Assembly (NCBI RefSeq): GCF_001653755.1 | Contig: NZ_CP015125.1 | Coordinates: 2,303,501-2,367,500 of the forward strand | DNA from: Dokdonia donghaensis DSW-1 | GTDB lineage: Bacteria; Bacteroidota; Bacteroidia; Flavobacteriales; Flavobacteriaceae | Direction: 5' to 3' | DNA: 64,000 nucleotides | Shown: one piece after another, positions 8,523-16,646 of the stretch | Layout of the letters: each line of letters starts with the position of its first letter | Numbering within the stretch: the first letter of the stretch is position 1 | Notes under the pieces: model-generated | The model's database searches: none | Seen by the model: the letters and a program-made list of their open reading frames with translations, nothing else | Told to the model about the DNA's origin: nothing | Translations under genes and position numbers: made by a program

Positions 8523-8876
8523 TTATTTTTTTTCTATGATTGCTAGTATTTCTCTAAGCTCATCTGCAGAGATCTTTTCTTCTTTGGCAAAAAAGGAAAC
8601 CATATTCTTATACGAGTTACCAAAATACTTTTGAGTAGTCGTCTCCATAAACTCCTTACGATATGACTCTAAAGACACGGTAGGGAAGTACTGGTGTGTT
8701 TTTCCAAAGGCCTGGTAGCCTACATATCCTTTATCTGCCAGATTTCTTATAATGGTAGAAACTGTATTATAATGATTGCCTTCTGGTAATGCGGCTACAA
8801 CTTCTTTTACAAAGGCGCGCTCAAGCTTCCATAAAGCGTGCATAACCTGTTCTTCTTTATTTGTGAGTTTATCCAT
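8523..8876 (-). CDS. BlaI/MecI/CopY-type transcriptional repressor
   Basis: A 117-residue winged-helix repressor. MDKLTNKEEQVMHALWKLER and the segment NTVSTIIRNLADKGYV form the DNA-binding wing, and the C-terminal helices give dimerisation. I place the start at 8876, because the longer reading from 8969 would begin inside the promoter and operators described here. The leader is about 55 bases. The gene is followed after 4 bases by the M56 peptidase that would relieve repression. Two ACTA-N6-TAGT dyads over the promoter indicate autoregulation. Confidence 0.93.
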   Translation of the reverse strand: MDKLTNKEEQVMHALWKLERAFVKEVVAALPEGNHYNTVSTIIRNLADKGYVGYQAFGKTHQYFPTVSLESYRKEFMETTTQKYFGNSYKNMVSFFAKEEKISADELREILAIIEKK

Positions 8877-8938
8877 AAGAAACAATTTTATAATAGCGCT
8901 TTGCAAGCGATTGTATATTAGTGATTTGATTGATGATT

Positions 8939-8969
8939 CAAACATACAACTAAAAATATAGTCAAACAA
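8939..8969 (-). promoter_or_regulatory. blaI-blaR1 promoter
   Basis: On the minus strand TTG (8967-8969), 20 bases of spacing, then TATGTTTG (8939-8946) give a good Bacteroidetes promoter. The -7 element lies about 63 bases before the blaI ATG. Confidence 0.75.
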
Positions 8970-8982
8970 CTATTTTTATAGT
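8949..8982. promoter_or_regulatory. Two BlaI-type operators, 20 bp apart
   Basis: ACTAAAAATATAGT at 8949-8962 and ACTATTTTTATAGT at 8969-8982 are both ACTA-N6-TAGT dyads. Their starts differ by exactly 20 bp, two helix turns. One lies between the -33 and -7 boxes and the other abuts and covers the -33 box, the expected arrangement for repression by two BlaI dimers. Confidence 0.75.
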
Positions 8983-9021
8983 TATATAACGAAATTTGTA
9001 GTTTATGAGAAGTTTAGGCAT

Positions 9022-9055
9022 AAAAAAACCGTAAATAACTCATAGCTATTTACGG
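9022..9055 (-). terminator. Terminator after first amidohydrolase
   Basis: CCGTAAATA pairs with TATTTACGG and is followed by seven T on the minus strand, 37 bases beyond the stop at 9092. Confidence 0.88.
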
Positions 9056-9091
9056 TCTAATGTATTACAATGTATGATACTAGAGTAGGGG

Positions 9092-10360
9092 TTATTGCCC
9101 TAAATAGTCTTGTGTCATTTGCACAAATGTTTTTATACCTAGTAGCATCCCGCTTTCATCTATATAAAAATCTGGTGTGTGGTGCGGGAACGCATCTGTG
9201 GTACCCGGAGTTTTACCTCCTAAGAAGAAATAAAGCCCAGGAACTTCTTTCTGAAAGAATGAAAAGTCTTCTGCACCAGTAATTGCTTTTATCACGTGTA
9301 CGTTTTCTTTTCCAGCCGCCTTCTCTAGTGAAGGTACCATCTGGCTCGTAAGATTTTCATCATTATATGTAATAGGATACCCTTCAGGTATTGTAATGGT
9401 CGCTTCTGTGCGGTAAGCCGCAGCAATAGCCGGTACCATTTCCTTCATACGGTTATTAATATAAGTTTGCATATCATAATCTAGTGTACGTAATGTACCT
9501 ATTATATGTGTTTCTTCTGGTATAATATTACTACGTACTCCCGCATTAATTTTACCTATAGATAATACTGCAGCCTCGTCTGTGAGGGGAATCTCACGTG
9601 ATATGATGGTTTGTAAACCATCTATAATTTTTACGGCAGCCATAATAGGGTCACGACTTGTCCACGGGGTTGAGCCGTGGCTTTGTTTTCCTTTTATATG
9701 TATCTCAAAGCTCTGTGAAGCGGCCATAATACCACCAGGTTTATAGGCTATGGTATTTACATCTTGCCCAGAACCTATATGCAGGCCAAAAATGGCATCT
9801 ACATCTGGGTTTTTAAGCACATTTTCTTTTACCATAAGCTCTGCACCACCTTCTTCGCCCGGAGGAGCGCCTTCCTCGGCTGGTTGAAAGATGAATTTTA
9901 CGGTTCCTGCAAAGTCATTATTTTTTGCAAGTATCTCTGCCACGCCCATAAGGATTGCGATGTGTGTATCGTGACCACAGGCGTGCATTACAGGCACGGC
10001 CTCACCACGATATTCTCCCATTGTTTCAGATTTAAACGGTAAATCTGCACGTTCTTTTACGGGTAATCCATCTATATCTGCTCGTAGTGCGAGTACTTTT
10101 CCTTTTCGCTTTCCTTCTAGTATACCTACAACTCCGGTTTTGGCAACACCGGTTTGTACCTTCATCCCTAAGGATTTGAGATGTGTGGCTATTTTTTCGG
10201 CAGTTTTAAACTCTCTGTTTCCTAGTTCTGGATTTTGATGAAAGTCACGACGCCACTCTATGACCTTAGATTCTATGTCATTAATTTGTTGCTCTAGATT
10301 GTTTTGCGCTTTCGCGAAAGCGAATACCAAAAAGGCTACTGCTGCGAGTTTTAGTTTCAT
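9092..10360 (-). CDS. Secreted M20D amidohydrolase, copy 1
   Basis: A 422-residue M20D metallopeptidase/N-acyl amino acid amidohydrolase. It has a signal peptide MKLKLAAVAFLVFAFAKA and probable cleavage before Gln19. The binuclear metal site is visible as HACGHDTH (126-133, with Cys128 and His130), AEEG (161-164) and FGLHIGS (192-198). The family removes acyl groups from amino acids or small peptides. The signal places it in the periplasm or outside. I use the start at 10360 because upstream residues would break the signal peptide. A close paralogue lies at 15318, and a SusCD pair lies between them. The repeat at 10307 encodes the cleavage-site residues. Confidence 0.93.
   Translation of the reverse strand: MKLKLAAVAFLVFAFAKAQNNLEQQINDIESKVIEWRRDFHQNPELGNREFKTAEKIATHLKSLGMKVQTGVAKTGVVGILEGKRKGKVLALRADIDGLPVKERADLPFKSETMGEYRGEAVPVMHACGHDTHIAILMGVAEILAKNNDFAGTVKFIFQPAEEGAPPGEEGGAELMVKENVLKNPDVDAIFGLHIGSGQDVNTIAYKPGGIMAASQSFEIHIKGKQSHGSTPWTSRDPIMAAVKIIDGLQTIISREIPLTDEAAVLSIGKINAGVRSNIIPEETHIIGTLRTLDYDMQTYINNRMKEMVPAIAAAYRTEATITIPEGYPITYNDENLTSQMVPSLEKAAGKENVHVIKAITGAEDFSFFQKEVPGLYFFLGGKTPGTTDAFPHHTPDFYIDESGMLLGIKTFVQMTQDYLGQ
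10307..10322. repeat. Palindromic repeat copy 3 (16 bp, in amidohydrolase 1)
   Basis: CGCTTTCGCGAAAGCG. It is read as AFAKA at residues 14-18, forming the signal peptidase AxA site. Confidence 0.95.
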
Positions 10361-10449
10361 AAGTATGATTTGCTGTTTTATGTGGTTAATGTACAAATGA
10401 TTTGTGAAATGCTACAGTTTTATAAAATGATAGTTTTTAAAAATGGAGC

Positions 10450-10482
10450 AAAAAAAAATCCCTAGTGGCTAGCTAGGGATTT
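10450..10482 (-). terminator. Terminator after susD
   Basis: AAATCCCTAG pairs with CTAGGGATTT around a seven-base loop, followed by a run of T on the minus strand, close behind the susD stop at 10509. Confidence 0.87.
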
Positions 10483-10508
10483 AATACATTTAGTGGAATC
10501 TAAATGAT

Positions 10509-11957
10509 TTAGTATCCTGGGTTTTGTTCAAGTTGAGATAGCTCAATCTCTCTATTAGGAATAGGGAAGATTGTTTTATCTGCTCCAAATGCGCTCTCCA
10601 CTTCGTTAGGCATTCCTGCTCTTCTTAAGTCAAGACCATTTCTTAACAAGTCCATTCTACGTTGCCCTTCAAAGGCAAGTTCTTTACGACGCTCGTTTAA
10701 GATATCATCAAGTGTTACAGCAGAAAGTGCTACAAGACCTGCACGTGCTCTAAGTAGGTTGATATCTGTAAGAGGATCTGCACCTATAGATGAACCGTTT
10801 CTTAAGTTAGCCTCGGCTCTTGTAAGGTATGCTTCAGTAATTCTAAGTACTGGAGCGTTATCTGCATTGTTTACTCCGTCAGGAAACTTTGCAGTAAATA
10901 CACGTGCGTTACCTGGTGCAGATGTACCTATCTGAATAAGATCTGTGTATCTAGCATCTGGTACTGGGTTTCCTTCATCATCAAGAAGTGGGTTTCCATC
11001 TTCATCAATTTGGAATTCTTCAAGGTATGCAGCAATTAAGTTATCTGTAAATGGTGCATCACCACGACCTGTTGGAGCTGGGTTAGTAAGACCTGAGAAT
11101 CCTTGACCTGAGTCTTGTCCATCTGCAGATGTGTTTACTAATGTAAATAAGTGCTCTGGAGACTGGTCATTGTAAAACTCATAATTTTCCGCTAGTTGGA
11201 AAGAACTGTTTATCGCATCGTTAGATAGGGTAGCAGCTTCTTCAAAACGCTCTTGGTATAAGTACAGACGTGCTAGTAACTGTTGTGCAGCTGCTTGCGT
11301 TGCTCTTGAGTTATCACTGTTTGTAAGTGCTGGAATTGCATCTACAAGGTCAATCTCAATCTGTGTGTGTACTTCATTAAGTGTTGCTCTTTTTGGGAAT
11401 AGTTCCTCATCTGTAGCCGTACTAGGGTTAACTGGGTTAACTACTAATGGCACAGCTAGGTTTGTACCTCCACCTACTTGAAGTGGTTGTGCAAAAAGAT
11501 CTGCAAGCTTAAAGTATACTAGGGCTCTCATAAATTTTGCTTGCGCAACAATGTTTGCTCTATCTTCTTCAAGAAAAGTCTCATCTGCAATTTCTGGTAC
11601 AAAAGCAATTACTCTGTTTGCAGCATTAATCACTTCATAACTATCATCATAAATACCCTGTATAGAAGTATTTGTAGATCTTGTGTCATACGTTCTAATG
11701 TCGTTAAATGTTGGGAAAGACCCTACAAAATCAACATTATCAGACTGCCATTCTGTAGCTAGGGCAGAGGTACCGTTAAGTACATCATCTTGCTGTGCAA
11801 GACTGTAAACCCCTACTAGTGCACCGTTTGCACCTGCTTCACTAGAGAATACTTGCTCAGGAGACTGATCGTCTTCTGGCAGTATGTCTAAATCGTCCTC
11901 ACAAGAGTAGAACCCTACGCTCAAAAGGAAAATAAGTGTGTATTTAAAAATTTTCAT
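10509..11957 (-). CDS. RagB/SusD family nutrient-binding lipoprotein
   Basis: A 482-residue outer-membrane lipoprotein, from the start at 11957. The signal peptide ends in a lipobox VGFYSC with the acylated Cys at residue 19. The rest shows SusD features: an N-terminal helical TPR-like scaffold, an INAANRVIA segment, and the C-terminal ITEAYLTRAEANLRNGSS and NERRKELAFEGQRRMDLLR motifs. SusD proteins lie on top of the SusC channel and capture substrate. The preceding susC gene ends 19 bases upstream, so the two form an operon. The neighbouring amidohydrolases suggest peptides or N-acyl amino acids rather than a glycan. Confidence 0.95.
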   Translation of the reverse strand: MKIFKYTLIFLLSVGFYSCEDDLDILPEDDQSPEQVFSSEAGANGALVGVYSLAQQDDVLNGTSALATEWQSDNVDFVGSFPTFNDIRTYDTRSTNTSIQGIYDDSYEVINAANRVIAFVPEIADETFLEEDRANIVAQAKFMRALVYFKLADLFAQPLQVGGGTNLAVPLVVNPVNPSTATDEELFPKRATLNEVHTQIEIDLVDAIPALTNSDNSRATQAAAQQLLARLYLYQERFEEAATLSNDAINSSFQLAENYEFYNDQSPEHLFTLVNTSADGQDSGQGFSGLTNPAPTGRGDAPFTDNLIAAYLEEFQIDEDGNPLLDDEGNPVPDARYTDLIQIGTSAPGNARVFTAKFPDGVNNADNAPVLRITEAYLTRAEANLRNGSSIGADPLTDINLLRARAGLVALSAVTLDDILNERRKELAFEGQRRMDLLRNGLDLRRAGMPNEVESAFGADKTIFPIPNREIELSQLEQNPGY

Positions 11958-11976
11958 ATTGTTATTTGGTTTTATA

Positions 11977-14967
11977 TTATAATTGGATCGTTGCTCCAAA
12001 GATGAAAGACTTTGATTGTGGTGGAGTAAAGAAAGTTTCTCCTTGTCCTAAAGCAGCACTTGTATCTGTCACCTCTGGATCAATACCTTCTAAGTCGCTT
12101 CCTTTTATAGTAATAAGGTTTGTTGCAGTAGCATATAACCTTATGTTTTTAACGTGTCTAGTCTTATCTAATACTGACTTAGGAATTGTGTATCCTAACG
12201 TTACATTCTTAAATCTTAAGAAAGAACCATCTCTTAACTGAGCAGTAGATCTCTGTGCAAACGTGTTAAATGTTGGGCTATCAAAAGCAGGTACAAAAGC
12301 ATTGTCACCTGGTTGTTGCCATACATTTAATAAAGCAGCTCTGTTGTTAAACGATCCAGAAGCAGCGTTATCTGTAAAACGTAATCCGTCTACATAGATA
12401 TCGTTACCAACACTAAAGTTAGTCAAGACGTTTAAGTCAAAGTTTTTGTACTTGAACGTGTTTGTAAGTCCTCCTACAAAGTCTGGGTTTGCATCTCCTG
12501 CAATAACTCTATCTGTTGATGGGTTAGGATTTGTAGTTGCATTACCATCTGCGTCTAGCCACTCTGCATCACCAGTTTGTGGGTTTACACCTTTGTAACG
12601 TACTAAGTAGAATGTGTTAATAGACTCACCTACGATTGCTCTTTGAGAAGCAGATCCAGCTATAAATTCTCTACCTTCTGTATCGATAGATGCTCCTGGT
12701 AAAGAAATTACCTCGTTTGTATTGAAACCTATATTAAGAGTTGTTGTCCATTTAAAATCACCGTCTCTAAAGTTATTAGAAGTAAGGCTAACGTCAAAAC
12801 CTCTGTTTTCAATCTCACCTACGTTACGAGCAATGGTATTATTTGTACCTGCTGCAGTAGAGATAGGAAGTGGAAGGTTTAAGATAAGGTCATCTGTTCT
12901 CTTTTTATAATAATCAACACTAAAAGAAATTCTGTTGTTAAAAAGATCTCCTGCTAGTCCTATATCAAAAGCTTTAGAACGTTCCCATTTTAAATCTGGG
13001 TTTGGTGCAGAAACAGGAGCAAGACCAGCTTGATCATTGTACTGTCCAAAAGTACCACCACTGTAAAGTGCTAGTGACTGGAAGTTACCTATACGGTCGT
13101 TACCTGTTGTACCGAAACTTGCTCTAAGTTTAAGGTTATTAATCCAAGAACTATCTTCTAAGAATTTTTCTTCAGAAAGGTTCCAAGCACCACCTAGTGC
13201 GAAGAATGTACCAAAACGGTTGTCTGCTCCAAAACGTGATGATCCATCACGACGTAAAGAACCTTCAAGAACGTATTTACTATCATAAGCATAGTTTACA
13301 CGTGCAAAGTAACCTACAAGGCTGTTTGCTGTAGCACTAGATGTAGTTGTAGTCTTTTGTGCAGCAGACTCGATGTTTAAACTAGAATCACTAGCAAAAC
13401 CTGTACCTGCAACTGCAATAGTTCTAATTGTATTCTCTTCATAAGAGATACCTGCTACTGCTCCTAAGTCGTGCTTATCTCCAAATGTAGTATCGTAGTT
13501 AAGCGTGTTTGTTAAGATATAACGATTGTCTTGTGCATAAAAGTTAGATCCTGTTCCTCCTGGTGAGTTAAGCTCAAAAGAACGTTGTTGCTCTTCTACA
13601 AGAACTCTATCAATACCAAAACGAGAGTTGAAAGTCAATCCTTCAAATAAAGAAACCTTTGCAGATACGTTACCTGTCGTTCTTGTAACATCTGAATCAT
13701 TGATATCTAGCGATTCAATAGCAATTGTGTTTGCAATAAATCCAGTGTTTACTAGATTTCCATTCTCATCTCTAGGTTGTACCCAAGGACGTATTAAATA
13801 AGCAGAAGTAAGCGGAGCAAACGTACTGTTTTCTGCACCTACACGGTCAAACTCATTTCTTGTAATCCCTATGTTTGCACCTATTTCTAACCAATCTGTT
13901 GCAGTGTGGTTAATGTTTAAACGACCAGCACGTCTTTTTAAATCATTACCAATGATGAATCCTTCTTCATCTTTAAAGTTTGTGCTTATGTAGAAAGAAG
14001 TTTTCTCACTACCACCACTTACAGATGCGTCTATATTGTTTGAGATTCCTGTTCTTGTAACACCATCTACCCAGTTAAATCCACCTTGAGGAAGATCTGC
14101 AACGTTGTCAATACCAAAGTAGTTTGCATCTACAGCATATTGTCTAAACTCATCTGCATTCATCATATCAAATGTGTCTGTAGATTCACTGATTCCAGTA
14201 CTAACGTTTAAAGTAACCGTAGTTTGTCCTCCTTTAGAACCAGATTTTGTAGTTACAATTACAACACCGTTAGACCCACGAGAACCGTAGATAGCCGTTG
14301 CCGAAGCATCTTTTAATACAGAGATAGACTCTATATCATTTGGGTTGATGTTTGCAAGTGGGTTAAGACCTTGGTTTGCACCTTGGTTCGATGTAAGGTC
14401 TGTATCGTTAAGTGGTACACCATCTACAACAAATAGTGGTCTAGATCCAGATGATACTGAAGCGACACCTCTAATCTTAATAGTAGGAGCTGCTCCAAGT
14501 ACACCAGAAGACTGTACTACTTGTACACCTGCTGCTTGGCCTTGTAGTAACTCTTGTGGTGAGTTTGCTGGGATATCTTTAATAGCATCCTGACCAACTA
14601 CAGATACAGATTGAACATTTTTCTTTTTTGTTTGTGAACCAAAAGCTACAATAACGACCTCATCCAGCGCATTATCTTCTTCTAGCGTCACATTAATAAT
14701 AGTCTGATTTCCTACAGGAATAGAAACTTCTTTAAAGCCTACATAGCTAAAAGTTAATACATCTGTTGATGATGCTTCTATAGAGAAGTTTCCATCAAAA
14801 TCAGTTTGCGTACCCGTAGTGGTACCTTGAATTAAAACACTGGCTCCTGGTAGCGGGCCATTCTGTTCCTTCACCGTACCTGTTATTGTTTTTTGGGCTA
14901 AAGTGACTTGCGCCATAAAACCTAAAAGAACCAAAAACAGATACTTTTTGATAATAGTTTTTTTCAT
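11977..14967 (-). CDS. SusC/RagA TonB-linked outer-membrane receptor
   Basis: A 996-residue TonB-dependent channel. Signal peptide MKKTIIKKYLFLVLLGFMAQ with cleavage at LAQ, a carboxypeptidase-like repeat (about 27-105), the SusC-type plug (about 115-240, with DIESISVLKDASATAIYGSR and SNGVVIVTTK) and a long C-terminal beta-barrel ending in a hydrophobic strand, GATIQL. The partner susD follows by 19 bases. The pair imports oligomers across the outer membrane using TonB/ExbBD energy. No sugar hydrolase lies nearby, while M20D and M28 peptidases do, so a peptide substrate is inferred. Confidence 0.96.
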   Translation of the reverse strand: MKKTIIKKYLFLVLLGFMAQVTLAQKTITGTVKEQNGPLPGASVLIQGTTTGTQTDFDGNFSIEASSTDVLTFSYVGFKEVSIPVGNQTIINVTLEEDNALDEVVIVAFGSQTKKKNVQSVSVVGQDAIKDIPANSPQELLQGQAAGVQVVQSSGVLGAAPTIKIRGVASVSSGSRPLFVVDGVPLNDTDLTSNQGANQGLNPLANINPNDIESISVLKDASATAIYGSRGSNGVVIVTTKSGSKGGQTTVTLNVSTGISESTDTFDMMNADEFRQYAVDANYFGIDNVADLPQGGFNWVDGVTRTGISNNIDASVSGGSEKTSFYISTNFKDEEGFIIGNDLKRRAGRLNINHTATDWLEIGANIGITRNEFDRVGAENSTFAPLTSAYLIRPWVQPRDENGNLVNTGFIANTIAIESLDINDSDVTRTTGNVSAKVSLFEGLTFNSRFGIDRVLVEEQQRSFELNSPGGTGSNFYAQDNRYILTNTLNYDTTFGDKHDLGAVAGISYEENTIRTIAVAGTGFASDSSLNIESAAQKTTTTSSATANSLVGYFARVNYAYDSKYVLEGSLRRDGSSRFGADNRFGTFFALGGAWNLSEEKFLEDSSWINNLKLRASFGTTGNDRIGNFQSLALYSGGTFGQYNDQAGLAPVSAPNPDLKWERSKAFDIGLAGDLFNNRISFSVDYYKKRTDDLILNLPLPISTAAGTNNTIARNVGEIENRGFDVSLTSNNFRDGDFKWTTTLNIGFNTNEVISLPGASIDTEGREFIAGSASQRAIVGESINTFYLVRYKGVNPQTGDAEWLDADGNATTNPNPSTDRVIAGDANPDFVGGLTNTFKYKNFDLNVLTNFSVGNDIYVDGLRFTDNAASGSFNNRAALLNVWQQPGDNAFVPAFDSPTFNTFAQRSTAQLRDGSFLRFKNVTLGYTIPKSVLDKTRHVKNIRLYATATNLITIKGSDLEGIDPEVTDTSAALGQGETFFTPPQSKSFIFGATIQL

Positions 14968-15262
14968 GTATGTATGTTTTTAATGATGCAATAAAATTAT
15001 TCAATTAGGGTAATCGTTAAGAATGTCATATCACAATTAACCTAAGTTTATCATAAATTTAAGAATTCGCATTTTGTGTTAAAATTTCCTACAAAAATCC
15101 TTTAACATTTATAACTATTTGAAAATCCATTAAGTAGGAATTTTCTTAACATTTTGGGCGTCGAGTTTTAATAAATGTTTAACTAAAAATGGTCTTAAAG
15201 TTTATCTTAAAGTAACACTGACGTTAACATTTATTTATGATAATTATATCTTAATAAAAACT
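14968..15262. other. Long AT-rich leader region upstream of susC
   Basis: No gene seen on either strand. The stretch is very AT-rich with several TTAAC/GTTAA words. I found no clear TAnnTTTG promoter element or regulator site, so the susC promoter and any leader RNA remain unlocated. Confidence 0.5.
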
Positions 15263-15294
15263 AAAAAAGCGCCTCTTCACAAGGAAGAGACGCT
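15263..15294 (-). terminator. Terminator after second amidohydrolase
   Basis: An AGCG-CTCTTC stem with one mismatch (AGCGCCTCTTC against GAAGAGACGCT) is followed by six T on the minus strand. Confidence 0.85.
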
Positions 15295-15317
15295 CTATAA
15301 ATCGTGTTTTGTTTAGC

Positions 15318-16598
15318 TTATTTAGAAAGGTAATCTACTGTAAGCTGACTAAGCGCTTTTACACCTAGCTGAAATCCGCTTTCATCTATATAGAAATCTG
15401 GGGTGTGATGCGGGAATGCTTCTTTGTTTCCAGGAGTCATTCCACCTAAAAAGAAATAAAATCCAGGCACTTTTTCTTGAAAGAAAGAGAAATCTTCACC
15501 ACCAGTAACTGCTTTCTGTAATTGTACATTTTCGGCACCGCTTACTTTTTGAAGTGTTGGTAATGATTGCGCCGTAAGATCAAGGTCGTTATAGGTTACA
15601 ACGGTCATATTTTGCCATTCAATTTCTGCCTCACCACCGTAAGCCTTCGCAATGTCGCGTGCCATCTCATTCATACGTCTTATGATTTTTTCACGCATAT
15701 CTGGATCAAGCGTACGTACAGTACCTATCATTTCTGCACTTTCTGGTATTATATTAAAACGTAATCCAGAAGTTATCTTACCCACAGTTATTACCGCAGC
15801 TTCTTCTGTTAAGTTACTCTCACGAGAGATAATACTTTGAAAACCGTCTATAATTTGAGCAGAGATAAGAATAGGGTCTACACCAGACCACGGCTGGCTA
15901 CCGTGTGATTGCTTTCCTTTTACTTTTACAACAAAGCGCTCTGTTGCGGCCATAGTGCCTCCTGGTTTATATCGTATAGTTCCCACGGGTGTAGCGCTAT
16001 TAATATGTAACCCAAAAATAGCATCTACCTGAGGATTTTGTAATACACCTTCTTTCACCATAAGTTTTGCACCTCCTTCTTCACCTGGTGGTGGTCCCTC
16101 TTCTGCAGGTTGAAAGACAAACTTTACAGAGCCTTTTATTTTATCCTTATTCTTAGCCAGTACTTCTGCTACACCCATAAGTATAGCCGTGTGAGTATCG
16201 TGACCACAAGCGTGCATTACACCAGTTTCGGCCCCTAGGAATGTGGTAGTTACATTAGATTTAAAAGGAAGGTCATTACGCTCTGTAACTGGTAATGCAT
16301 CTATATCTGCTCGCAGTGCAACCACTTTACCTGGTAAATCTCCTTTTAATAGTCCTACAACACCAGTCTTTGCGACACCAGTTTGTACTTCTATACCTAG
16401 TGATTTTAAATGTTTGGCTATTTTTTCGGCGGTTTTAAACTCTCTGTTTCCTAGTTCAGGGTTTTGATGAAAGTCTCTGCGCCATTCTATTACTTTATCT
16501 TTTACTGCAGCGATGTCTTGATCAAAAGAGGTTTGCGCTTTCGCGAAAGCGGAAACTAAAATAGTCCCTACAATACATAAGGTTTTTGTGTATTTCAT
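15318..16598 (-). CDS. Secreted M20D amidohydrolase, copy 2
   Basis: A 426-residue paralogue of the enzyme at 9092, sharing long identical stretches such as VIEWRRDFHQNPELGNREFK and the metal-site blocks HACGHDTH, AEEG and FGLHI. The signal peptide from the start at 16598 is MKYTKTLCIVGTILVSAFAKA with cleavage before Gln22. It probably hydrolyses N-acyl amino acids or dipeptides outside the cytoplasm. It follows an M28 peptidase gene by 48 bases on the same strand and may be co-transcribed. A terminator lies 24 bases past its stop. The two copies probably arose by local duplication on either side of susCD. Confidence 0.93.
   Translation of the reverse strand: MKYTKTLCIVGTILVSAFAKAQTSFDQDIAAVKDKVIEWRRDFHQNPELGNREFKTAEKIAKHLKSLGIEVQTGVAKTGVVGLLKGDLPGKVVALRADIDALPVTERNDLPFKSNVTTTFLGAETGVMHACGHDTHTAILMGVAEVLAKNKDKIKGSVKFVFQPAEEGPPPGEEGGAKLMVKEGVLQNPQVDAIFGLHINSATPVGTIRYKPGGTMAATERFVVKVKGKQSHGSQPWSGVDPILISAQIIDGFQSIISRESNLTEEAAVITVGKITSGLRFNIIPESAEMIGTVRTLDPDMREKIIRRMNEMARDIAKAYGGEAEIEWQNMTVVTYNDLDLTAQSLPTLQKVSGAENVQLQKAVTGGEDFSFFQEKVPGFYFFLGGMTPGNKEAFPHHTPDFYIDESGFQLGVKALSQLTVDYLSK
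16536..16551. repeat. Palindromic repeat copy 4 (16 bp, in amidohydrolase 2)
   Basis: CGCTTTCGCGAAAGCG. It is read as AFAKA at residues 17-21, again the signal peptidase site, at the place equivalent to the paralogue's copy. Confidence 0.95.
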
Positions 16599-16646
16599 AT
16601 AGTTGTTATTAAGCAGACTCACATTTTGAGTCCATATGGTATTAGG

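Noticed and set aside
8523..8969. Longer blaI reading starting at 8969
   Set aside because: The added 31 residues would be encoded across the promoter and both operators, and do not resemble the family. The ATG at 8876 starts right at the conserved domain.
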